A DNA stretch of 7,805 bases from Firmicutes bacterium UBA6648 (GCA_002455605.1 DKLE01000133.1:1-7805), one strand, 5' to 3'; shown: positions 1 to 6,543, numbered from the stretch's first letter. Notes: a model not told the origin generated them from the sequence alone. Numbers and translations: made by a program.

Positions 1-550
1 TATAAGTATCAACAGGTGTCAGCCTGCTAACTGTATCTACCACTGCAACTATGTCTGCTCCTGCATCAATTACAGCTTTATACATACGTAGTATAAATTC
101 AAAATCCGTACGAGTAGAGTCTTCTGCACCAAAAGCTACGTATAAGTTTCTTCTTTTAGCATAATCCACTGCTTCAATGGAACTTTCTATTAGCTTTTGA
201 GGTTCGATACCACTCATATTTGATTTAGCCTTAAGCAATATTTCTGAAGTAGGGATAAAAAAAGTTACACCATGGCACCCTGCTTCATAAACCAAGTCTA
301 CATCTGCTTTGCTTGTTCTGGCTAAGGCCATTATTTTTGCCTTTATTCCCAAACTGTTAACTTTTTTTATTATGTTAAACTCCTGCTCTGATACTGCAGG
401 AAATCCTGCTTCGATATAATCAACACCTGCCTGATCCAATTTTAAAGCAATATCAATTTTTTCTTCTTTAGAAAAAGCAACTCCTGCAGTCTGCTCTCCT
501 TCTCTAAGGGTATTATCCATAATAGCTATTTTTTTATCGCTTTTTATCAT
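1..550 (-). CDS. Homocitrate/2-isopropylmalate synthase-like protein (DRE-TIM metallolyase), N-terminal part
   Basis: The gene runs off the left edge; 183 codons from its start are visible. The family condenses acetyl-CoA with a 2-oxoacid inside a TIM barrel that binds a divalent metal. Seen: the signature DNTLREGEQTAGVAF at residues 12-26 (normally D-T-LRDGEQ), then DYIEAGFPAVSEQEF, FGAEDSTRTD (about residues 141-150) and VVDTVSRLTP near the break. The metal-binding HxH motif expected further on lies outside the window. The start is ATG at 548-550, preceded by AGGAGGA at 557-563. It lies 18 bases after the dehydrogenase gene, so it is probably last or near last in the operon. The EDSTRTD stretch resembles NifV/AksA-type homocitrate synthases and IPMS alike. 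Two blocks are unusual: GVTFFIPTSEI where IPMS-type enzymes often have an H-x-F-I-x-T-S pattern, and DTVS where DTVG is normal. Family assignment is firm; substrate is unknown. Confidence 0.9.
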   Translation of the reverse strand, partial: MIKSDKKIAIMDNTLREGEQTAGVAFSKEEKIDIALKLDQAGVDYIEAGFPAVSEQEFNIIKKVNSLGIKAKIMALARTSKADVDLVYEAGCHGVTFFIPTSEILLKAKSNMSGIEPQKLIESSIEAVDYAKRRNLYVAFGAEDSTRTDFEFILRMYKAVIDAGADIVAVVDTVSRLTPVDTY

Positions 551-556
551 TTCCTC

Positions 557-563
557 TCCTCCT
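557..563 (-). promoter_or_regulatory. Ribosome binding site of the synthase-like gene
   Basis: AGGAGGA on the minus strand, six bases before the ATG at 548-550. It lies in the 18-base gap after the dehydrogenase stop codon, so the gene can initiate on its own within the operon mRNA. It fixes the choice of start codon. Confidence 0.8.
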
Positions 564-568
564 GTGAG

Positions 569-1618
569 CTATCTGTCCAAAGTAGTCAGCTTATTTATTA
601 ATTTGTCCATAAATCCCGCTGCTGTCAAGCTTCCTCCTAAATCAGGAGTAACCTCGTTCTCTCTGATCAACTCTGTCAAAATATTTTTAATTTGCCCTGA
701 TATATGCGTTAAGTTAAGCTCTTCCAGCATTAGCCTGACCGCATTTATCATTCCTATTGGATTGGCATATTCTTTGTCTGTTAGGTCATCTGCCGATCCG
801 TGAACAGGTTCAACGAAAATCGTTTTGCCGTCGCCTTTGTTTATTGAGCCTGCAGTCGCTATCCCTCCCTGCAGCTGGGCTGTCAAATCGGATAGGATAT
901 CCCCGAACATGTTTGGGGCAACAATCACATCAAAGCTTTCAGGACTTTTTACCAATTGAGCTGCCAATGAATCAACATAGTAATGCTCTGCCGTAACCTG
1001 CGGATATTTTTTTGCCACCTCATAAAAAATATCCTTCCACAACCCGTGTCCATACTTTAAGACGTTACTTTTGTCACATAGCGTTACTTTATTTTTTCTG
1101 GAAGTCGACAACTCAAAAGCATAGTTAATAGTCTTTTCTGTTTTGTGTCCCGTATATATCATTTCTTGAACAGCTATTTCCGCATAATCTTTTGTTTGAA
1201 ATCTTCCGCCTATATTTACATAAGCACATTCCGTATTTTCACGGACGATAGCTATATCAAAGTCAGGGTTCTTTTTTAAAGGAGAAAGGCGATCCGAAAT
1301 ATGTGCAACCGGTCTAAGATTTATATACAGATCAAAATGTCTCCTTATGTCCAAAAGTAACCCTCCGCCGTAATTATTTTTTCTTTTGTCGGAGCACCCT
1401 ACTGCTCCAAACAAAATAAAATCATATTCAGAGCATTTATCCAAAGTTTCTCTGACCTTATCTTCATCGACGGAAAGGTATGTATCCGTATCAAGCTTCA
1501 GCCAATCCATCCTGTATGCAGAATATTCTTTATCCAAAATAAATTTAAGTAATTGAACTCCACATTCTGTTACTACGGGCCCTACACCATTTCCAGGCAA
1601 TACTGCAATCTTTATCAT
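569..1618 (-). CDS. Isopropylmalate/isocitrate/tartrate dehydrogenase family protein (LeuB/TtuC-like)
   Basis: 349 aa, the usual length for NAD-dependent beta-decarboxylating dehydrogenases, which oxidise a 2-hydroxyacid with a 3-carboxylate and release CO2. Seen: N-terminal LPGNGVGP (normally PGDGIGPE), NLRP with R102, VRENTE with R126, catalytic Y133, K183 in CDKSNVLK, metal-binding D216, D240 and D244 (VDSLAAQ, NMFGDILSDL), and the coenzyme loop EPVHGSADD at 270-278, whose Asp favours NAD over NADP. The substrate helix reads GxxLLxxR (G85, L88, L89, R92); 3-isopropylmalate dehydrogenases have ExxLLxxR. The NLRPV and RENTE..Y..IGGR blocks look more like D-malate/tartrate dehydrogenases. The ATG overlaps the stop of the small-subunit gene (ATGA at 1615-1618), implying translational coupling. 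It would act third in the chain-elongation set. Reaction class is confident; the substrate is not 3-isopropylmalate with any certainty. Confidence 0.92.
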   Translation of the reverse strand: MIKIAVLPGNGVGPVVTECGVQLLKFILDKEYSAYRMDWLKLDTDTYLSVDEDKVRETLDKCSEYDFILFGAVGCSDKRKNNYGGGLLLDIRRHFDLYINLRPVAHISDRLSPLKKNPDFDIAIVRENTECAYVNIGGRFQTKDYAEIAVQEMIYTGHKTEKTINYAFELSTSRKNKVTLCDKSNVLKYGHGLWKDIFYEVAKKYPQVTAEHYYVDSLAAQLVKSPESFDVIVAPNMFGDILSDLTAQLQGGIATAGSINKGDGKTIFVEPVHGSADDLTDKEYANPIGMINAVRLMLEELNLTHISGQIKNILTELIRENEVTPDLGGSLTAAGFMDKLINKLTTLDR

Positions 1619-2100
1619 ATGCTCATTCCCCCATAGGACTTTAGAAGTCCTCCATGTGCCAATATTTCTTTTATAAAGACAGGAAATTTTGTTTTAATTA
1701 ATAGAGTACTTCCTTGGTTGGCTGCATGAACCGTTTCATAGTCCCGGGAAAACCAAACATTATCAGCACCTAATAAAAACTCATATTCTTCCTGATTCAC
1801 ATCAATTACAGGTAACCCTATATTAATGGAATTGCGGAAGAAAATTCTGCTGAAAGATCTTGCAAAAATAGCTTCTACGCCTAAATACTTTATAGCATAG
1901 GGAGCTGATTCACGAGAACTTCCATATCCAAAAAATTCACCGCCCAGCACAATATCTCCTTTTTTGACCTCTTTTGCAAAATTGATATTTAATTGTTCTA
2001 AACAATGCTTTGAATAAAATTCCGGATCGTTATTGTTAAGATATTTTGCCGGCAATATCGCATCGGTATCAACATAATTTCCAAAACACCAAATTTTCAT
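1615..2100 (-). CDS. Aconitase-family small subunit (LeuD/homoaconitase small-subunit-like)
   Basis: 161 aa, the typical length of the free-standing small subunit (about 160-170) of the two-subunit isopropylmalate isomerase/homoaconitase type found in clostridia and archaea. It supplies the swivel domain that completes the active site. Seen: NYVDTDAILPAKYL at residues 8-21, GGEFFGYGSSRESAP at 53-67 (the active-site serine loop, usually FGCGSSREHAP), and SFSRIFFRNSINIGLP at 82-97. The substrate loop after YL reads NNND (22-25). As I recall, archaeal homoaconitases have R-T and isopropylmalate isomerases V-Y at the first two positions, so this matches neither. The start ATG at 2098-2100 overlaps the large-subunit stop (ATGA), with GGAGGA at 2110-2115. 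An in-frame upstream start would add a Cys-rich segment that is only out-of-frame large-subunit coding sequence, so I reject it. Confidence 0.92.
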   Translation of the reverse strand: MKIWCFGNYVDTDAILPAKYLNNNDPEFYSKHCLEQLNINFAKEVKKGDIVLGGEFFGYGSSRESAPYAIKYLGVEAIFARSFSRIFFRNSINIGLPVIDVNQEEYEFLLGADNVWFSRDYETVHAANQGSTLLIKTKFPVFIKEILAHGGLLKSYGGMSI

Positions 2101-3368
2101 CGCTCTAGTTCCTCCGGACTTATTATATACCCCTTTACCGCACTGGCAGCAGCAACTGCTGGCGAACATAAATATATCTTTCCTAAAGTGGATCCCATTC
2201 TTCCTTTAAAATTCCTGTTTGTGGTCGCCAAACACACTTCATTGTCTCCAATGACTCCCATATGTCCCCCCAAACACGGACCGCAAGTAGGAGGGCCTAT
2301 TACCGCACCTGCTTCCAGGAATATATCAATAAGTCCTTCTTTTATCGCCTGCTTATATATGTTAGGAGTTGCCGGAATAATAATTAACCGAGTATTTTTA
2401 TTTCGTCGTTTACCGTAAAGCAGTTTTGCTGATATTCTAAGATCCTCCAGCGATCCATTTGTACAGGACCCGATAAATACTTGATCCAGTAAAATACGGC
2501 TATCCTTTAAGCTTGTTACGTCCACTTTATTTCTCGGCGAATGGGGAAGTGCAATTTGATAATCCAACTTATCCAAATCAAAAGAAAACTGCTGATCATA
2601 ATCCTTTGCTGCACAAAGTGCCTCCACTTTCTTCTTGTCATAATTTTTATAGCCTATCTTATCCAGTATCTGTATATCAGGATAAAAAAGTGCTGTTTTT
2701 GCCCCGCCTTCCACCGCCATGTTACACATGGTCACTCTGTCATTAAATTTTAAGTCAGCGCAGCCATCTCCCGAAAATACTAGAGTCGCATAATTGATTT
2801 GACTGATGTCTATGCTTCCCAGTAAGCTTAATATTACATCCTTTCCTGATAGGAACGGTTTTCTGAAATGTCCGTCAAGCCTTATGTTGACTACCTTCGG
2901 TACTTTCATCCACACTTTCCCCGATAAAATTCCAAAAGCTAAGTCAGTGGTCCCCACACCCAATGAGAAAACCCCCAACGCTCCCAAGGAGCAGCTATGT
3001 GAATCTCCACCAATTACAACACTTCCGGGTTCAACAAATTGTTTTTCAATGAACTGTATATGTTCGATGCCCACATCTCCTACTTCAAAATAGTTTTTAA
3101 TCTGCTTTTCATTTACCCAATCTCTTACATACTTTTTTAAATTTGCAGTAGCAATATCCTTGTTGGGAGTGAAATGGTCGGGAAAAACAGCCAATTTGTC
3201 CCTATTCCAAAGTTCTTTGTTTTCCATTTTATTAATTTCTTTAATGGCACTTGCCAAAGTAAGCCCATTGGTGTATATAAAATCTAGGTTAGCCAGTATG
3301 AAATCATCCTTTCGGAGTTCTTCTTTCTCGCCGGTATGATTGGACAATATGTATTCCACTATATTCAT
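2097..3368 (-). CDS. Aconitase-family large subunit (LeuC/homoaconitase large-subunit-like)
   Basis: 423 aa, matching the shorter LeuC class (about 420 aa) that pairs with a small LeuD. The family moves a hydroxyl between neighbouring carbons by dehydration and rehydration on a [4Fe-4S] cluster. Seen (numbering from the ATG at 3366-3368): FPDHFTPNKD with D64-H65, GGDSHSCSLGALG with D122-S123-H124, and the three cluster cysteines C302 (GSCTNG), C362 and C365 (TCGPCLGGHMGV), then NRNFKGRMGS. These key residues are intact, so the enzyme should be active. Differences from common family members include GIEH where GICH is frequent, and NGLTLAS near residues 34-40 where D-x-T is usual. A TTG 36 bases upstream keeps the frame open, but the ATG has AGAGGT at 3376-3381 and gives the normal N-terminus, MNIVEYIL. 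It lies 44 bases after the acetyltransferase gene. Confidence 0.93.
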   Translation of the reverse strand: MNIVEYILSNHTGEKEELRKDDFILANLDFIYTNGLTLASAIKEINKMENKELWNRDKLAVFPDHFTPNKDIATANLKKYVRDWVNEKQIKNYFEVGDVGIEHIQFIEKQFVEPGSVVIGGDSHSCSLGALGVFSLGVGTTDLAFGILSGKVWMKVPKVVNIRLDGHFRKPFLSGKDVILSLLGSIDISQINYATLVFSGDGCADLKFNDRVTMCNMAVEGGAKTALFYPDIQILDKIGYKNYDKKKVEALCAAKDYDQQFSFDLDKLDYQIALPHSPRNKVDVTSLKDSRILLDQVFIGSCTNGSLEDLRISAKLLYGKRRNKNTRLIIIPATPNIYKQAIKEGLIDIFLEAGAVIGPPTCGPCLGGHMGVIGDNEVCLATTNRNFKGRMGSTLGKIYLCSPAVAAASAVKGYIISPEELER

Positions 3369-3375
3369 TTTCCTT

Positions 3376-3381
3376 ACCTCT
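3376..3381 (-). promoter_or_regulatory. Ribosome binding site of the large-subunit gene
   Basis: AGAGGT on the minus strand, seven bases before the ATG at 3366-3368. It supports this start over the upstream in-frame TTG at 3402-3404. Confidence 0.7.
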
Positions 3382-3412
3382 GATCCATAACCATCTTTCA
3401 ACAAAACATATT

Positions 3413-3826
3413 TTATTTTTTTGCCAGTATCATTCCCTGAATATTATCTAAGTCCTTTACAAATCCCAATTTTTCCAGAAAGCCCCTCGCTCCCGGAGCA
3501 GCAAAACATACGGTATCCATATAGTCCAGTTTTGTGCATTCTTCCAATAAGGTTTTCATAAGTTTTTTACCTACTCCTGCGTTTCTGTAATCCGGATCTA
3601 CCATTAATGAATGAACATAGATAAAATACGCTTTGTCAGGTGTTCCAGCAAGTATCATTCCTACCATTTTATTATTTTCTTCCTCATAAGCCGCAACATT
3701 AAGTATGCTGTTTTTTATGGCTTTTTCCGTTTTTTCTTCATTCCTCCATTTATATTGAGGGAATTTCCCTATCAGGTTCATTGCCTGTTCCAATGAAATG
3801 TCCTGATTAATTTTATATGTGATCAT
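3413..3826 (-). CDS. GNAT-family N-acetyltransferase
   Basis: 137 aa, a compact single-domain GNAT. The family transfers an acetyl group from acetyl-CoA to an amine. Seen: the beta4-alpha3 acetyl-CoA pyrophosphate loop VDPDYRNAGVGKKLM (residues 76-90), where RNAGVG fits the Q/R-x-x-G-x-G/A motif, and a C-terminal RGFLEKLGF (114-122), the common F-Y/L-E-K-L-G-F block near the CoA pantetheine. The acceptor cannot be told from sequence. The ATG at 3824-3826 has AAGGAGAT at 3833-3840. It lies 26 bases after the deacetylase-family gene and 44 before the aconitase-like gene, so it is part of the operon. A role in protecting an amino group of a pathway intermediate is inference from the neighbours; small-molecule detoxification or self-resistance is the main alternative. 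Confidence 0.88.
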   Translation of the reverse strand: MITYKINQDISLEQAMNLIGKFPQYKWRNEEKTEKAIKNSILNVAAYEEENNKMVGMILAGTPDKAYFIYVHSLMVDPDYRNAGVGKKLMKTLLEECTKLDYMDTVCFAAPGARGFLEKLGFVKDLDNIQGMILAKK

Positions 3827-3852
3827 CAGTTAATCTCCTTATCTGCATGCTT

Positions 3853-4851
3853 TTACTGCCAACATTCAACTGCCCCTTGTATGAAGTTTTCAAAAGAAGC
3901 TTGAGTTTGTAAGTAATTATAACCTCCTTCATGAAAACTGATTATTGGTATACCGAAATGGGAATATATCTTTTTTGCAATTAATTTATATGATTCACTG
4001 CTTAACATGAAGCCTCTACAAGGATCGTCTTTATGCGTATCATAACCCATAGACAAAAAGAGAAGTTCAGGCTGGAAAAAATCAATTTTTTCTATTAATT
4101 TATCTAGTTCCTTTAAATATTTATCTTGACTGCACCCTTTATCCAATGCTTTCAGCTCTATATTGACATTGTTGCCATAAAGTTGTTCTTGATGGATTTT
4201 ATTGTAAAAAGGATAGCAAATGCTTGGTTCCATGTGCAGTGAAAAATATCTGACTTTATTGTTTTCTTTGAAAAAGTCTATTGTTCCATTCCCCAAATGT
4301 AAATCCAAATCCAATATGCCGATTCTTTGATATTCTCTTTTTTTCATCAACAGATATTCTATAGAAATCGCCACATTATTTACATAGCAAAATCCTCCCC
4401 CAAAATTTCTGCCTGCATGATGCCCCGGCGGTCTGCAACAAATGTAAAAGTTAAAATCCTCTTCCCTTATAAATTTATCCACAGCATTTAATCCCAGAGA
4501 GATTGCTACCAATATAGACCTTGGTAAATCTCCTGTAATAGGTGTAATCTGATCTTTTAAGAAGCTTTTGTTTTCGGTGCAGTAAAATTCTTTTTCCCCT
4601 AGGCCCTCTGCTTTTTTATACAACCAATCTATATATTCCTTGTCACAGCAAAGATTTATCAGCTTTTCAGCCTGCAAATGAATGGTATTAAGATTTATGA
4701 TCTTTAAATTATTACAGCCAAGAGCCTCCACATCCGTATGTAGAGCTCTTTGTATGTTTTCCGGGTATTTCTGCGGCTCTCTTCCCTGTAATTGGTAAAC
4801 AAAATCGGGATTGTGCATTCTAGACAGTTCTTCAGCACATAAAATCTGCAT
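3853..4851 (-). CDS. Histone deacetylase/acetylpolyamine amidohydrolase/AcuC family protein
   Basis: 332 aa, usual for bacterial single-domain members of this zinc-dependent family, which hydrolyse N-acetyl amides of lysine side chains, polyamines or similar small amines. Seen: RPPGHHAGR with the tandem catalytic histidines H144-H145; the glycine-rich GGGFCYVNNVAIS (151-163); LDLDLHLGNGT with zinc ligands D183 and H185; SMGYDTHKDDP with the third ligand D271; and HEGGYNY with the oxyanion-hole Tyr 311. All catalytic residues are present. The residue after H185, very often a second His (D-x-H-H-G), is Leu 186 here. No signal peptide is seen, so it should act in the cytoplasm. The ATG at 4849-4851 has a run of six G as ribosome binding site (4861-4866). 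It sits 42 bases after the radical SAM gene. Substrate unknown; an N-acetylated pathway intermediate is a reasonable guess because an acetyltransferase is next door. Confidence 0.93.
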   Translation of the reverse strand: MQILCAEELSRMHNPDFVYQLQGREPQKYPENIQRALHTDVEALGCNNLKIINLNTIHLQAEKLINLCCDKEYIDWLYKKAEGLGEKEFYCTENKSFLKDQITPITGDLPRSILVAISLGLNAVDKFIREEDFNFYICCRPPGHHAGRNFGGGFCYVNNVAISIEYLLMKKREYQRIGILDLDLHLGNGTIDFFKENNKVRYFSLHMEPSICYPFYNKIHQEQLYGNNVNIELKALDKGCSQDKYLKELDKLIEKIDFFQPELLFLSMGYDTHKDDPCRGFMLSSESYKLIAKKIYSHFGIPIISFHEGGYNYLQTQASFENFIQGAVECWQ

Positions 4852-4893
4852 ACCGTTTTGCCCCCCTATCTGCCTATATTTAAATTGTGGCTT

Positions 4894-6414
4894 TTAAAAA
4901 GCGGCTTCTATTTTGTCCCAAAATTTATCAAGTTCATTAAACATATTATTTCTTTGAAAGTTTAATCTGCTATTAAAATTTTTTGCCGCAGTGCTGAGTG
5001 CCAGTTGCCACAGGGTATAAATCTGATAATTTGAAAGGTATTTTGTTCTTACTACAGGAACACCGGCATTCATAAAATCGCAGTTCATAAGATATTTTGA
5101 AAAATCGTCATCAACAATTTCTATACCAAACTTCAATGCTTCGTTAAAGATAGGAGTACCCGGATAAGGAACCATTACTGCAATATGAGACACATCAACC
5201 AATCCTTCTTTTGTTAATTTATCAATACACTTTATCGTAGATAACGCTGTCTTTATGTTTTCTCCCGGAAGTCCCAATATGAAGTATCCCTGTACACTTA
5301 TTCCATGCTTTTTAATCATTCTGCACAGTTCTTCCGTATTCAAGTTAGGATTGGATTTTTGAGACATAATACTGTCTAAAATATCATCATCTACAGACTC
5401 TATACCTATACCTATTTGCTTACAGCCTGCTTTTGCCATTTTTTCTATCAAGGTTTCATTTAGTCCATCAGGCCGTGTTTGGCACCACCATTTTAAATTC
5501 AAACCACTTTCTGCAAGCCGTTCACAGAAATTTATAGCCTCGTCAACGTTTGCAGCAAAATTTAAGTCTCCTATTAATACATCTGTAACATTGTATTTTT
5601 TTACCAGATAATTTATTTCTTCTAACACACTTTCATTGCTTCTTTTTCTGTATTTATTGCAGAAAAATTTATTCACAACGCAATAACTGCATCCGCCGTT
5701 ACAGCCCCTAGAGGTATAAATTCTTGGAATAAGAGGAACATCTTCCGGCCATAAATCATAGTCCGGATAAGGGAGTGAATCAAGTTCTTTAATAAGCGGA
5801 TAACCGTCTTTTACATGAATTCTCTCTTGATCCCTATAGGACAGCCCTTCTATAGTGTCCCATTGACTTTTACAATCAATGTATTTAAACAGTTCTACAA
5901 AGCTCTTTTCTCCCTCTCCTGCTAAAACTCCATCAATGAAAGGATTTTCTGCCAAAGTCTTCTCCGCTAAGAAAGAAAAGTGTATTCCTCCCAATACAAT
6001 CTTACATTGGGGATTTACTTCTTTTGCGATTTGGGCGATTTTTAAAGCGTTTACATGGGAAAGTGTCATGGATGAAATTCCTATAAGTTTAAAGTTTTTT
6101 AGTTCAAGAAGCTTTTTTATGTCTGCTTCATCTATAAAATTATTTGTTTTTGTGTATTTTATATAATCATAAAGATGCAAATCCAAAAGCCCTGTTTTTA
6201 TTCCATTAGCCTTTAAACTTGCAGCTATATATAAAAGTCCCCAGTTTGGTTCAATGGGCAGATCTCCAAACAAACTTCCCACTTTCTCTAAGGAGTTCCA
6301 GTACTCAATCTGAACTGGATCAACATATTTTGCGTCTATTTGTTGCAGCATATTAGGCTGGAGCAGTAGTACATCAAAGTCTTCTTTTTTAAAAAAAATA
6401 TCATTAAAGTTCAC
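4894..6414 (-). CDS. Cobalamin-binding-domain radical SAM protein
   Basis: 506 aa from the GTG at 6412-6414. The N-terminal 180 or so residues look like a Rossmann-type B12-binding domain (VLLLQPN start, KIVLGGIHFSF, GEGEKSFVELF). The radical SAM barrel follows, with the [4Fe-4S] motif CNGGCSYC (C238, C242, C245; CxxxCxxC), then GIGIESVDDDIL at about 335-346 and GYFILGLPGE at about 376-385, both typical of this class. Such enzymes use methylcobalamin and S-adenosylmethionine to methylate unactivated carbon or phosphorus, or catalyse other radical rearrangements. The classical DxHxxG cobalamin-His motif is not seen, as is usual in this class. The GTG start has AGAGGTGA at 6419-6426, a near-perfect anti-SD match; an in-frame TTG at 6430-6432 has none. 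This is the first gene of the operon. The reaction is not predictable from sequence alone. Confidence 0.93.
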   Translation of the reverse strand: MNFNDIFFKKEDFDVLLLQPNMLQQIDAKYVDPVQIEYWNSLEKVGSLFGDLPIEPNWGLLYIAASLKANGIKTGLLDLHLYDYIKYTKTNNFIDEADIKKLLELKNFKLIGISSMTLSHVNALKIAQIAKEVNPQCKIVLGGIHFSFLAEKTLAENPFIDGVLAGEGEKSFVELFKYIDCKSQWDTIEGLSYRDQERIHVKDGYPLIKELDSLPYPDYDLWPEDVPLIPRIYTSRGCNGGCSYCVVNKFFCNKYRKRSNESVLEEINYLVKKYNVTDVLIGDLNFAANVDEAINFCERLAESGLNLKWWCQTRPDGLNETLIEKMAKAGCKQIGIGIESVDDDILDSIMSQKSNPNLNTEELCRMIKKHGISVQGYFILGLPGENIKTALSTIKCIDKLTKEGLVDVSHIAVMVPYPGTPIFNEALKFGIEIVDDDFSKYLMNCDFMNAGVPVVRTKYLSNYQIYTLWQLALSTAAKNFNSRLNFQRNNMFNELDKFWDKIEAAF

Positions 6415-6418
6415 TTTT

Positions 6419-6426
6419 TCACCTCT
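6419..6426 (-). promoter_or_regulatory. Ribosome binding site that fixes the GTG start of the radical SAM gene
   Basis: AGAGGTGA on the minus strand, matching the 16S anti-SD core, four bases before the GTG at 6412-6414. The alternative in-frame TTG at 6430-6432 would place this site inside the coding region and has no comparable site of its own. Confidence 0.7.
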
Positions 6427-6485
6427 ATACAACTCTTACTTTTTTATTAATTTGTTAATCTGGTCTACAATTTATTATTTACTCT

Positions 6486-6497
6486 CTATCTCCTCAT
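6486..6497 (-). CDS. Possible three-codon leader ORF (Met-Arg-Arg-stop)
   Basis: ATG AGG AGA TAG on the minus strand, preceded by GGAGGT at 6504-6509 with a six-base spacer, which is ideal initiation geometry. It would lie in the leader of the operon, about 70 bases before the radical SAM start. Tandem AGG/AGA arginine codons in minimal ORFs are known to stall ribosomes or release peptidyl-tRNA in other bacteria, so a translational control role is conceivable. There is no direct evidence that it is translated, and the AG-rich stretch could simply be chance. Confidence 0.3.
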   Translation of the reverse strand: MRR

Positions 6498-6543
6498 ATC
6501 TTTACCTCCACTTTAAATCGCAAGATTAATTTTACTTCTCCCC

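Noticed and set aside
564..996. Two overlapping plus-strand open frames of 79 codons each
   Set aside because: They lie opposite the dehydrogenase gene, resemble no family and have no convincing ribosome binding site.
2101..2169. N-terminal extension of the small subunit beginning with a Cys-rich segment
   Set aside because: It is the large-subunit 3' end read in another frame. The ATG at 2098-2100 has a good ribosome binding site and gives the normal family N-terminus.
2188..3093. Several plus-strand open frames of 70-95 codons
   Set aside because: All are antisense to the conserved large-subunit gene and look like by-products of its codon use.
569..3368. Reading the LeuC-LeuD-LeuB-like run as a standard leucine operon
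   Set aside because: Gene order fits, but the specificity residues of the small subunit and dehydrogenase depart from leucine enzymes, and the three upstream genes have no role in leucine synthesis. I therefore withheld leu gene symbols.
5879..6166. Plus-strand open frame of 95 codons
   Set aside because: Antisense to the B12-binding domain of the radical SAM gene, with no recognisable product.
1..6414. Phosphonate/phosphinate biosynthesis cluster as a firm call
   Set aside because: The enzymatic logic is parallel, but no PEP mutase, phosphonopyruvate decarboxylase or other phosphonate marker is in the window. Kept only as a hypothesis.
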